Assembly (NCBI GenBank): GCA_013397865.1
Contig: VZTI01004088.1
Coordinates: 5,316,849 to 5,380,848, forward strand
Reading direction: 5' to 3'
Source: Struthidea cinerea
Taxonomy: Eukaryota > Chordata > Aves > Passeriformes > Corcoracidae
DNA: 64,000 bases
The notes under the pieces were generated by a model. It saw only the letters and a list, made by a program, of their open reading frames with translations. It was not told where the DNA came from and did no database searches. The translations under genes were made by a program, and so were the position numbers. This document shows, piece after piece, positions 11,861 through 22,985 of this stretch; the stretch's first letter is position 1, and every line of letters starts with the position of its first letter.

Positions 11861-13100
11861 AGGAAGGTTCTATTTTCTGGAGAGAAAAAAAAAAATAAAC
11901 CAAGCAACAACCACTTCCTCTATGGAGTATTTTTGAATCACTGCTATCCATGAAAAAGTTAGAAGTGAAGTGACAATTCTGCTTCCTTACAGCTTTTTCT
12001 GCTTAAACACTAGGAAAATGTACATTCACACATCTTAGAGATAAATTTGGATTAGTAATATGACTGTTCTATAGCCACCTGAAAAAGAGATTTTGAAGTA
12101 GGTGAGACAGAGGCATTGATAGACACTCTATAGTTAAGGTTAATTTGAGCCTCTGTCTTTGCCAGATTCTAATACCTCTCTGTAGTTGTTATATTTTATA
12201 CAAATGTTCAGCAGGTGTCTGACAGAAGAGCAAAGCTGCCTTTAAAGAGTTTAACTCTTGTTTACTGCGTTCTAGCAACAAGAAGCAATAGGACTTGACT
12301 CATTCTGAACAACGCCAGGAGCTGAAGCTAATGGTGATTCAATTACAGTCTCTCACAAATGGGAATATTCACCTCTGTGTGCGCATTAGTGTTGATGGGA
12401 GTTCTGTGCTTGTCTTGGGAGGAGAATATACTTTAAGAGAATGTGGCAGAACTGTTTTCTTCTGGAGGAAATGGCTGCTTTCCCTGGTTGCCATTCTCAG
12501 TGATGGATTTGTAGGAGTCTTCCCAGGGACCCTCACTGAAACAAAAGGTGGGAGGATAGTGAATTTTAGAGAAATTTGTGAAGACAGAAAGTCAGCCAGA
12601 GGCCAGACCAGCCATTTTCTAGAGAAAAGGGGCTTTAGAGAAGATCAGATTAGTGTAGGAACAGATTTTAACCTTTTGAAGCAAATGCTGTTAAGTGTCA
12701 GATCAATTAAGAAAAAAAAAGTAGAGGAGTTTTCTGAACTGTATGCTGGTTTCAGACATTTGGTGGTTCTTGAGATCAGGGAAGTCAGCAGTAAACAGAA
12801 AAAAGAGATTATTTAGCCTTACTGTTATTATTGCATCGATGCAAAATTGTTTCCTGGTGAGGGACTGGTGTAGGGACAGTTGCCACGTGTGTGAAAGAAA
12901 GGAAGAGGTTACAACAAGAAGCCTCAGTCCGATGTATAAACCCCAGAATGTGCCTTGTCCTGAGAGAAGTAATGGAATGGCTGCCGTCTTCTTAATTCCT
13001 TCTTCCAGACTTTCCACTTCACTCCAACAAGTCTGTCCTGGGGGCAGGTTCTGGGCCGAGTTTACCAAATTGGGGCAATATAAATGTCAGTAACACTGTA
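11861..13100. other. Non-genic sequence with one long random-looking frame
   Basis: A 173-codon frame (12,295-12,816, plus) lies here but shows no domain or recognised family. Overlapping frames of 116-121 codons lie on both strands just downstream. I treat these as chance frames. The right end abuts a decayed LINE, and part of 12.3-13.1 kb could be an unrecognised upstream part of it. Confidence 0.55.
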
Positions 13101-14200
13101 GGAAAGGAAGAATTCTCCAATGTATACTTTGCATCTGTTCTTAGAAAGAAGGATGATGTTTACAACAACAACAACAAAACAGGTTTTCTTACAGTAGCAG
13201 TGAGAGGAAAGGAACATCTTAACAGAAAAAAAAAGTTTATTTTAACTATGATGAACTACTTCACACATGTTAAATTCAAGGGAATAGCAGACTGATGAAT
13301 TAATCTGGGAAGACAAAAAATTCTGGGATTACGGAAAAAAAATGGTTCTTGTGCCACTGCTTAAGGACAAACACTTCAGCAAACTGTCATCTCATTAGAT
13401 GGATATAGAGCAACTAAGTCAAGGTGATGGGAGATGAAATCAATGAAGAATTAGAATAATGGCACACTGTCAATCAACATAGCTTAATGAAAAAATTATC
13501 GAGTAAACTTGCTCTTTTTGATTGAATTTATGATTTCGTTGGCAAAGATTTCTAAAAGGTATTTGATTTCTTTAGGATTTAAAAATATTGCAGGTAGAGA
13601 ATTCATTAAAATTTTCTAACTGATGGTTTTTGAAAAAGAATTCTAATGAAAAAAATAATCCATTCGGTTTTTCCTGTTGGATTCCATCTTTCTGTTGTGT
13701 TTCAAGTCATGACCTGAGCAGCACTGTGCAAAATGATGCACAATCAGTCTTGTTAAGATTTACAAACATAAAAAAAACATGTATGGTAAATAATGAGAAA
13801 GACATCTCTGACAAACAGCCTAGATATTACAATGATCTGGACTTGCTAGAATAAGATTTATTTTGACTTTTCAAACTGCAATATTACATATCTAGTAGTG
13901 ACTGCAAGTCTCAATTCCCTTCTGAAGGAGAAACTAATTTTGAAAAGGGGCATCATAAGGAGTTAGAAATTACCAGGAGTCGTATGATATAGAAAAGCAT
14001 ATGATCAGGAAGTTAAGAGAGTAAATATCAGTCCTCAGTTCTATGGCCAGAAAGAGTAAGTTGATGATTAACCAGTGGAATAACTTATTTAAGGATCTCA
14101 TGGCTCCTCCAGTTTTTGGTGTTTTAAAAAATGAAAAGCTTTGAAAAGGTATATTCTGTCTTACCAGCAGGCCTGATGCAAGAGATAGGGTCATGCTGTT
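13101..14200 (+). mobile_element. Decayed CR1/L3-clade LINE, ORF2 and 3' region
   Basis: Three collinear plus-strand blocks match the layout of CR1-clade non-LTR retrotransposon ORF2, which encodes endonuclease and reverse transcriptase for target-primed insertion. At 13,101-13,160 the translation contains NVYFASVL, like the NAFFASVF segment. At 13,475-13,572 it reads QHSLMKK...DF*KVFDF, matching the QHGF.KG...DFSKAFD motif of the reverse transcriptase but with stops. At 13,741-13,856 LLRFTNIKKT...NDLDLLE corresponds to the FADDTK...RDLDRLE region, with the catalytic ADD lost. 14,055-14,200 resembles the end of the ORF in old amniote copies ('aaccagtggaataactta...'). Stops, indels and missing sequence between blocks show it is long dead. 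The 3' tail is not recognisable. Confidence 0.7.
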
Positions 14201-14215
14201 CCCTCCACTGCTGAG

Positions 14216-16840
14216 TTTAAATTATCTCTGAATTGTCAGCTTCATCAAAGTAAAATTAAAAATTTGTAAATGTATATGAGTTTAATAAACAAAAAGATTG
14301 TGTAAACTGAGATGCCCAAATTAGGCACTGAAAGCACACAAAAGGTACTATTAGAGTACCTAAATGCCAGTTTCAGGGCCAAAGGCAAATGTTCACAGGG
14401 TCTTCTGAGTATTCTGGTGTGTAATGTTGTCACTTCCCAGTTGTATTTCAAAGAACTTTAGTAGTTTATTGTTTCTCCTGGAACAATATTAGGATTTTAT
14501 CTGCAGCTTTCAGAGGGGAGAAAAAAGCATGTAGTGTACCACTTTTTCAATGTTAAAATAATTTTCAGACTCTGAAAACTGGAAGGTACTGCTGTTGAGC
14601 ATGAAATCTTGGCTCAATTTGCCAGTGCGCTCACTACATGTGATTTTTTTGCTTTGGCTGGATTGCCTTTACCTGGTGGGTTAGACCTGGCAAACAGCCA
14701 GGCTTCCACCAGCGACTCCCTCCTTCCTTCCCTCTACTTAGCAGGACTGGGGGAGAAAATAGGATAAGAAACTTCACATGTTGAGATTGAGACAGTGAGA
14801 TTTCCTACCAGTTACTGTCACTGGCAAAACAGATTCAATTTGAGGACAATTAATTTACTTTTCTTTTTTTCCCTAATTAAAATAGATTTTGTTAGTGAGA
14901 AACAGAACACAAACATTAGAACACCACCTTTCCTACCCCAGCTCTGCCCACAGAGGCCATGCCCTGCAGAACCCCTACTGCCAAAGCCTTGCCACAGAAA
15001 CCCCAATCACCATAATATAAAAAAGTTGGCCTAACAAGTGGTTTGAAATAATGAAAGGATGACATTTAAGTTGCTTGTGGATAATGCTTTTATATTTTCT
15101 GTTAATACTGTAAGAGGTACTTTAGCTAATTTTCTGCAGAAGAATGCCTTTTTAATCAAACTCGATGAGCATGATTCTCCCTCTATTTATATAGTAACTT
15201 AACAAACTTAATTTTAAAAGGCAGATTTTAGTAAAATCAAAATTTGTTTGGATTGTTCATTTGATTAATTTTGACCCTCTTCTAATGCAATGAAAGATCA
15301 TGGGTTTAGTTTATTTTTATTGCAATTACTGCATTTGCAGTGAAACTGATAAAACAAACCTTTGTTTTTGTTCTAGATAATATTTTATTTAAACTGCAAA
15401 ATTGTTGCGGTATATATTCAAGTAAATATCATAGAGCATAATATAAGGTTCTTGTCTGGATCTTACTGTCAACAATCTATTAGTTGTAATGAATCTACTA
15501 AGAAACTATTGTACTGTCCATATTAGAAATGTGTGGAGGCTGGAATATCTGCCATATAAGGGTTTTTCAGGAATTTTAATATTTGTCTGCCAGCAAGAGT
15601 GATTTCACAGAAAAGAAAATGATGGTAGAGCAAAGGAGGGGAACTTTGGGTCATTCAGATATCTTGCTTCAGAAAATTAGAAGGATTTGTTTTGATTTGA
15701 ATGCTTGAGTCTTTGTTCTATTAGAGCACTTGTCATTCTGTTATGATTATAATTTGGCAAATTATTTCTAATTGAAAAGTCAGCTTCCATGAAGAAATGA
15801 AATTTCTAAGATAACCTAAAACCCAGGCATTTGAAAACTGTCAGAAATTTTCTTTATATTTGCAAGCGAAATCCTAGAAATATCAATCCAAGTTCACAAA
15901 GCATTTCTGTATCAGTGTTTTCCAATGAATGTAAATCAATCAAATTTTCTCTTAATGCCTCTAGTCTTACTCTCACAAATTTCTCTATTTTTCCTTATCA
16001 GTTGCCAGTTCGGTTCATTTTGCAGACAAAGCACTAAGTTTAACAAGTAGGTTTTAGATTTAGGCGTAAATATAGAACTGGACACAATATTTAAATTATT
16101 TACAAATTCAAGTGGGTTTTTAAATTAGATGGCAGTTAAACAAGGATTTGGGAGAAATTAGCTAGTAGGATAAATATAAGTCATGGATTGACAAAATGAT
16201 GTTACTTTACACTTATTCTGATTTCTGTTCATATCAAAAGCAGGCACAGATAGGAAGATACCCACAGCCTGAAATATTCGTAGTACTTTCTCTGAGAGGA
16301 ATAATGAATTTTTTCTCATGAATAAAAGTAAATCAAGTTTAAACTGTGAAGTTGGAGACTATCTGGAGAGAAAGAATAATAAACTAAATATAAATTGTTC
16401 TCCATTGTTGTGAGTGAATTATGCACATTACTCCAAACAGATTTTGTTGAGGTGATTTAGCCATAATCCACTTGTTTTGTGCTTGCATGCCTAAATTTTA
16501 TATATCATTTGTACAAAGATGAATAAAAGACTGTTTCAGAGATATAAATATGCATATGTAAAGCCAAGTGCAGTAAGATTGAATCATCTCCATATATTCT
16601 GTAACAGGAAAATAAGAAAGATGACAGGGAGCATCAAATTACCTTATTTTACTAGCTTTTCCCTCAAACACATTTTTAAAAGTACAAAACAATATAATTT
16701 GTTGTGGCATGCTGCTCCCTGTGTTGCTATTAAGCTATCCAGGTGATGCTCTCTTGGGAATCCACTCTGAACAGAGGCCTAATTCAAGACTAGATCACAA
16801 CATCTGCACCAGATAGAATTTGTCATCTTCTGTCTTCAAG
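14216..16840. other. Non-genic AT-rich sequence
   Basis: No gene and no recognised transposon. Composition is strongly AT-rich. Short C-rich stretches at 14,700-14,740 (CCTCCTTCCTTCCC) and 14,920-15,005 stand out but match nothing known to me. Confidence 0.6.
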
Positions 16841-16841
16841 C

Positions 16842-16921
16842 CCATTGGCTGTTGCTTAGCAACTGGTCAATCTCACAGAGTATTTGCCATGACAAATTAG
16901 TAGTGTTGTTACCATGACAAC
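16842..16921. promoter_or_regulatory. Cluster of three RFX (X-box) sites with a CCAAT box
   Basis: GTTGCTTAGCAAC at 16,851-16,863 is a perfect palindromic X-box of the GTTGC-N3-GCAAC form. TTTGCCATGACAAA at 16,883-16,896 fits the GTTRCCATGRCAAC consensus except at the two end bases. GTTACCATGACAAC at 16,908-16,921 fits it exactly. ATTGG, an inverted CCAAT box, lies at 16,844-16,848, two bases from the first X-box. RFX proteins bind X-boxes in ciliary and other genes and in many conserved non-coding elements, and cooperate with NF-Y at CCAAT boxes (known from MHC class II promoters). Three sites in 80 bases is unlikely by chance. The target gene is unknown; no exon is visible nearby. Confidence 0.6.
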
Positions 16922-17157
16922 CAGCTTTGTTACTTAATTAAATTGATTTGAATCAGAATTGGCTTTCGGGGAAACAAGTGTGTTGTGTGAAGTAGTAAAC
17001 ATGAGCTTGCAGCTAAACCATTCATGCTTTGATGTAGTAGTCCCTAAAATCAACACCATCAGGATGAAATCCACAATCAAGTCCTGAAATCACTGTGGAC
17101 AGACTTACTTAAGATTTTAATTTTCTTTTCCAGATTTTTTTAGAACACTCTGGATAT

Positions 17158-17240
17158 ATTTAGCAACGGTCAAAAAAAANNNNNNNNNNAAACCCTGGGG
17201 AATTATTTAGAAACGGAAAAAAAAAAAAAAAAAAAAGAAC
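17158..17240. other. Assembly gap with near-duplicate flanks
   Basis: Ten Ns at 17,180-17,189. The left flank ends ATTTAGCAACGG (17,158-17,169) followed by TC and A8. The right flank has ATTTAGAAACGG (17,205-17,216) followed by about 20 A. The match extends upstream on both sides (AACACTCTGG.../AAACCCTGGGG...). The likely explanation is two contig ends covering the same locus that failed to merge at a poly-A run, so about 45 bases may be artificially duplicated. Confidence 0.65.
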
Positions 17241-17939
17241 CCAAAACCCAGGCTGCTCCAATTTCTTGATTAATGCTTTGACTCTGTAAGTAGGGAAGTT
17301 ACTGCTCTTTAGCAACTGATTGTGGAGCCATGTTTCATGTGTCACTGGAAATTGCACAGCTTCACACAGAAAAAAGGAAAAGAAATCAGATTATCTGTGG
17401 TAAAGAGCTAGGAATGGAATTTCTTGACATTCTTTCTATTACTTCTCCAGTGGCATCTTGGCTTCTACCTTGAAAGTCTCAGTTTTCACCATAATATGGG
17501 ACTCTGACTGGCTTGAGGAAGTGAGGGAAATCCCTTCTTTTGATACTTAGAGTCCAGGCAGCACAAAATTAAAATAAGGCAAGCTAGAAATTCAGATTTC
17601 ACACTACTGGCAAATTTCTTTTAACAGAAACACCTACACACTTTTTAATTATGTTTTCTACCCTTCTTATCCTCTTTGCAGACTGACAGAGGCACAGGAT
17701 TAGCATATTTATATCATACATATATTTAATGAATGAAACCTACACGTTAAGTATGAGCACAGCTGTTGCAGACTTCAGATGCGCAATCTCACGTTTTTTC
17801 AGTTTATCTCTATTTTATCACCAGTAATGTATGGGTGCCTGCTTTTGCTGTCCTTCCTGATCTTTTTGCAAATTTAACTGGACAACTCAAGTTGCATTTT
17901 CCTTATAAAATATTAAATTAACTGCTTGGAATGATTTGA
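17241..17939. other. Non-genic sequence, nothing recognised
   Basis: No gene, transposon or simple repeat seen beyond the A-rich edge of the gap. Confidence 0.6.
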
Positions 17940-18260
17940 AATTTCTCATTATGTGTGACTGATTTAAAACTCGAATGCGCTGTTTTGCATGGATGTTCCA
18001 AAGCTTAAGTCTATGTAAACAATAAATGGGAAACATCAACCGAGTGGTGACTCACAAGGGAAACCACAAAATGTTGACAAATTCTAAATTGCAAGGTGCT
18101 GTGTGGCCTTGCTACATCACTTGTGTGCCATCTGTAATTCACACTGCTATCATTAGAATATGCAGACTGCCTACTGAATTTCTCTAAAGTAGATTTTTAT
18201 TTCTTCAGACATTATTAGCAGAGTCTCTCTTTTTTAATGCACTTGTTTTGAGAGTTTGTT
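17940..18260. promoter_or_regulatory. Candidate conserved non-coding element
   Basis: A repeat-free stretch with mixed composition. Motif-like words include TGTAAACAATAAA (forkhead-type), TTGCATGGATG, GAGTGGTGACTCAC (imperfect dyad) and CATTAGAATATGCA. It has no open frame of note. The call rests on appearance only; alignment to another bird or a reptile would decide it. Confidence 0.25.
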
Positions 18261-20553
18261 CGAAGCTTCTGGAAAAATAAATCATTTAAAAGAAAGAAGA
18301 AACATTTACATATGTACCACTAGCAAAACCATCTATCTTTCGCACCTCTGAATGAATTCATACAAAGCGGTTTTCTCCTGTAGATTGTTTTCACAAAACT
18401 TAGTAATTGCAACAGCTGATTTACAGCAGTTTAGATATAAGTTCCAAATATTTAAATGTCTTCTCCTTGTAAATATTATACATTATATGTGTTACCCTGA
18501 TACAGAGATTTCATCTTCAGAAATCCTGCAGAAATGTTATATGGTCCTTCTCATACTTAAAGCAGAATTAATAATAGGAATCGACATCTTTATTATACAG
18601 AGACGTAAAATGTAGAGGAAAAAATTAAGTCATTGTCAAAAGTTCAGAACTCAGAATCACTGTTCACATATCTGTCACACACGTCAATGTCAGGCTTCAA
18701 GTTTTGACCAGCTAAAATTTTTATACAATAAAGCATCCCTAAAAGCTGATTTATAAGTATTTTTTTTATTACAGGTCCCTTTATAATTTTTGTGGGGTTC
18801 TAACTGAAAGGAAAAAACTGACTATTAGAAGAAAAATAAATTCTAATACGTGTTTGTTTTTTGATAGATTTCATTTGTTTTTATCTAATTCTGACTATTG
18901 AAACAATGTCAGAAACAAGTTGTTTTCTGAAAAATGCTTATCAATGTTAATAACAGAAAAGTCTAAAGAACTAAAGTGGAGAGAAAGTGTGGAGTAAAAT
19001 TTTGCTGAAAGCATAGATGCAAGTCTGAAACAGGGTGGTATTTCAGGCTATCCACAAATTACACAGTTAAGTGAGAGAAGCTGAAAAGCCATGCATAAGT
19101 CAGAAACAGAACAGTTTAGGAAAAAGAAAGAGAAAAGGTATTATCTTTTTTCATACATCTGTGAGCAGAGGGGTAATACCTCTGTTTGTTCACTCATTGT
19201 GGTGACCAAATGGTGACCGGTCATCTAATTAAGGTATAGTTTTTAGAAATGGAATTCATTTCTCTCCAGATGAGAAGAATCGACATGCCAGCAGTTTTTG
19301 TCCTTCTAAAAGAGAAAAGGTATCTATGCTGTAAATACTTGGATTCCTTCTTAAGCATATTTAGCCTTCAGCGATCATGAACTAGACAAGTATTGGGGCT
19401 TCAGCAAAGGCACAAATTTAGTAGTTGAGGAACCTGTGCAAATATCATTCACAACTGCATGGGGATTATGGGCACAGGTGTAGAGTGGAGAATGACCTGG
19501 GCTTTAAATATATCATTTCATTGATGTAGCTTCTCCTACCATATAAACAGAAGACTATTTGCACCACAGCCCTGTTGCATCGAGTGAAACCCAGAAACAG
19601 GCCTTCTGGTTGTGAAAAGCAGCTATTCAATGGCTCAGCCATGGCTAAAACTGAGTCCTCGGCTTTGACGGCCACTTCACAAGGACAGGGGTTAGGTCAG
19701 TCCCAGGGCAACTCAGGAAGACAAACCATCTGACCACCAAGCCTCATGACTTATGCTGCTTGCCCTTGGGCAAAGCGGGCAGATACTTACCAGGCACTGT
19801 CCATTCCTATTTTAGTGGGCTTAAATAGACAGTAAAAATGCGGCAACTTGGCTTAGCCACAGCTAATGGATGTCACAGTCTTATAATAGTCTACTTTTTG
19901 ATGAAATGTTTGAGAGATAAGCCAAAGCAGGAATTTATAAGTATGGCAAACAGCTTTCAGTAGTTTGTCATCACTTATTAGTCTTCTCAGTCCCTCCAAA
20001 AGAGAAAAAGTTTGTGGGCATATTTTTCTTTTCAAGGTTATTGAGTGTTTTTGTATTGAAGATGAATACCTCAAAATCCTTCTATAATGATGAACTTCAC
20101 ACTCCAAGAAAGAAAAAAATTCTCTTTCACAAATGTTTTAATATTCTGTAGCTTACTATCCTCTTCTGATTCACTCTAGGAAAATATGGGTTAGTGATAT
20201 TTTTCCTACCCATGCCTTAAGATTAAAGGTACACTTGAGCATTTGAAAGCTTGTCCATTCTCTCCTCCATGAACAGTGACAGATCAGGACCATGCAAATA
20301 TAAACAGATGCAGCAGGACAAATTCTGATTTTTCTGAAAGCTGGATAGGTCTTGTAAAATTTCAGGGAATTAACTCTATGAAGCTTTAAGATCCTTATCA
20401 TGAACACAAACTGCTCTCATACTAGGCACTGTACAAACAAGAGTAAAATGTTGTACAGACTTACAAGCTGAAGATGAGGATATTGGTTCTGTAAGAAAGG
20501 GGAATAAAAGAAAACAAAGAAACATGAGAAGTCAATGTGCAATGTGCTTCAGT
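18261..20553. other. Non-genic AT-rich sequence
   Basis: No gene or transposon recognised. The segment 19,460-19,800 is somewhat richer in G+C and has a 69-codon minus-strand frame with no recognisable domain. Confidence 0.6.
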
Positions 20554-20792
20554 CACAGAACCATAGAACAAACTGAATTGGAAGGGACCCATCAAGATCA
20601 TTTACTCCAGCTCCTGACCCTGTGCAGGGCAACCCAAGAGTCCCACCATATGGCTGAGAGCCTTGTCCAAACTCTGTCAGGCTTGGTGCTTCCTTGGGGG
20701 AGACTTTTCCAGAGCTCAGCCGTCCTCTGTGTGAAAAACCTTTTCCTGATAACTACCCTAAGCCTCCCCTGACTCAGCTTCATGCTGTTTTC
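20554..20792 (-). mobile_element. CR1 LINE, 3'-end fragment
   Basis: Read on the plus strand it begins with the reversed CR1 tail (CACAGAACCATAGAAC), then TTGGAAGGGACC, ATCAAGATCATTTACTCCAG and continues through the usual CR1 3' region to about 'ttttctcaagttgtttcac'. CR1 is the main LINE of birds. Copies are 5'-truncated and end in an 8-bp repeat instead of poly-A, so the element points to the minus strand. Both strands are open here for 60-80 codons by chance; this is not a gene. Confidence 0.9.
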
Positions 20793-21159
20793 TCAAGTTG
20801 TTTCACTTTCACATGATTAATATTCGAAAAGTAATGTTCCTAAATGTTGGTAAATACCACTAAAAGCAAATCAGGGATACTAAATAAGTAGGAACAAATT
20901 TGCAGGTAAGGGTATCATGGTTTAAGTTCTGGGCTACAAAAATGCACATTTTAATAAATTGTAGAATCCCATTTGTAGAAATTGGGATATGATATCGTGA
21001 AAGCTGGCAGTAGCTTTAACTGTGGATGGTTAAAACAGGTTGTGTCTCAGATAAATTATGTAGACAGTATTTGGATGCAAGGACCAAGAATCTGTCAGAG
21101 TTGAGCCAGGTTACAAGCCCGAGTGACATGCAAGATGGTGATGAATTTGGTCAAAAAGA
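20793..21159. other. Non-genic sequence, nothing recognised
   Basis: No gene, repeat or transposon seen. Confidence 0.6.
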
Positions 21160-21800
21160 AGAAGGAATAAAGAATTTCTTTCCTTTAGGTCTATGAACAA
21201 AAATAAACCCAAGATGATGGTTACATCAGTCTAAATGAATGAAGTGACCAAGACCTGTGGTTTAGAGGAAAAGAAGAATATTGAAGAGAAAGATAAGGAT
21301 ACCACCATAATATGCTGAAAGTGACTGAAATAATGGACCAGAGAAGAGATGAAAGGGAGGATTAGAGGAAACAGGAAAACAGGTAAGAAAAAGAGTCAAG
21401 AAAGGAGGGGGAAGGCACGATTTTAAGTGTGCAATTGATTATGCTGATGAGACAAACAGGATTTTTAAATCTGATCTTTGACTAAGAATTCTAAACATCT
21501 TTACCGAGAGGAAGATTTTCCAGTGAAGGCAGATGTAGAGATGAGAACAGGAAAATTCCAAACACATGCTGTATTTCTTTAAAAAGTTGAGACGAGAAGA
21601 AAAGAAAAAAAAAAAAAAAAACTAAATTAACACATAGGGCATTAGTGGAAAACAAGAAGATCTTAAATGGACTTTCTAAGGTAAGGAAAACAAAGACATA
21701 TTTGTACACTAAGAGAGAAAACATAGGGAGTAGTGACAGAAAGTCATGGAGAATATGACAAAGTAGATGAGGAGATTCTCTAGGAAAAAATGATCAGTAA
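21160..21800. other. Purine-rich (A/G) stretch
   Basis: The plus strand is strongly enriched in A and G for about 640 bases (many AGAAGA, GAGAAAG and GGAAAAC words), including a run of A at 21,605-21,621. No tandem unit is clear. It may be a decayed GA-rich repeat or reflect strand-asymmetric mutation. No coding signal. Confidence 0.55.
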
Positions 21801-22725
21801 AACTCATAAGAGAAGGAAGTAAAATGTCAGTATGGGAAAATCATATAGTTACTCCAATATTAAATTGGAACACAATGGACAGATTATTGCCTGATAAGTA
21901 ATCTTGGATGGTATTTTTAATTGCTTTTCAGTTTTTTAGATAGTACAGAAAAAATTATACCAGCTTCATAAATACCTGTGTGCCTAGGAAAAGCTTGCTA
22001 GAAATTTTAGTGCTATAATTCAGATCATAATTGACCAAGTATTTATTAGAACAAGTTTATGAAGAAGATATAACAGTGTAAGAGAAAGCTCAGCTTGGAC
22101 CAGCCCTATGTCTTGACTGGAGAATCAGGAAGAACCTGGAAAAGTGACTATTTTTCTTGTGAGACTTCACATATTAAGGATTTTATTTAATTCTACTGGT
22201 CCTCCTACTATAGTCTAACATGGAAAAAAAAGCCAATATCAAAATGACACAATGCTAGGTTACAAATTCCATTTCCTACTCTCATTTCTTATTTGCAATA
22301 TGGTGTTAAAGTGATACACATACAAATATATGTGTAAATACATATGCATGTATGTACACACACATGACACTATAAAGATACCTTGCAAAATCTAAGAATA
22401 GTTATCATATTTACAAAGGAAGTAAATATAACCAAGAAGACCTATTACCTTATTTTTATTTTTTAATTGTAGGTTTTTTCTCCACCACGCCATAAAATGT
22501 ACAAAAATTTGTAATTTCTTAATGAACTTCAAAATTTTACATATTTTCCTCATTCTTAACAAAGCACTTAATATTGCATTAGATCAAGACAGTACATCTG
22601 ACAGCATACTTTCTTAATAGAGCAAAACAAAGGACAAAGTTAAGGTTGAATGCATCACACTGAAAGGAAATGGTGTTGAGTGATGACAGATTCTATTGCA
22701 GTTAGGAGGGGTTGTATGTTTTCAT
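21801..22725. other. Non-genic sequence with TA/TG-rich patch
   Basis: No gene. The stretch 22,315-22,370 is a decayed CA/TA-rich simple repeat (ATACAAATATATGTG, ATGTACACACACATG). Nothing else recognised. Confidence 0.6.
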
Positions 22726-22985
22726 TCACAGAATCACAAGGCTGAAAATGACCTCAAGAGGTCAGTTACTCCATCCCTCTGCCCTAAGGCAAAACCAACT
22801 CTACCTGTGTCATTCCTGCCAGTTGCTTGTCTAATCCTGCTCTTAAAGGCCTCTAATGATGGAGATCCCACACTGTCTTTTTTGAATACTTCCCTAAGCT
22901 TGCTGTTAGAAGGCATTTCATAACATTTTTATGGGCTATTCTTTGCCCCAGTTAAGCCTATTGCATCTTAGTCTGGTCAGAGAGG
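22726..22985 (-). mobile_element. CR1 LINE, 3'-end fragment (second subfamily)
   Basis: Starts with TTCACAGAATCACAAGGCTG, then 'atgacctcaagaggtca' and 'ccatccctctgccct', the order found at the reversed CR1 3' end. Downstream 'ggcctctaatgatggagatcc' corresponds to the CR1 'gatggggcatcc' segment. It is more diverged than the copies at 20.6 and 56.5 kb and resembles a different CR1 subfamily. Minus orientation, 5'-truncated, no intact ORF. Confidence 0.85.

Noticed and set aside
12295..12816. 173-codon plus-strand open frame, among the longest in the window
   Set aside because: No recognised domain, repeat of low-complexity lysine near the end, no supporting splice sites or paired frames. A frame of this length is expected now and then in 64 kb.
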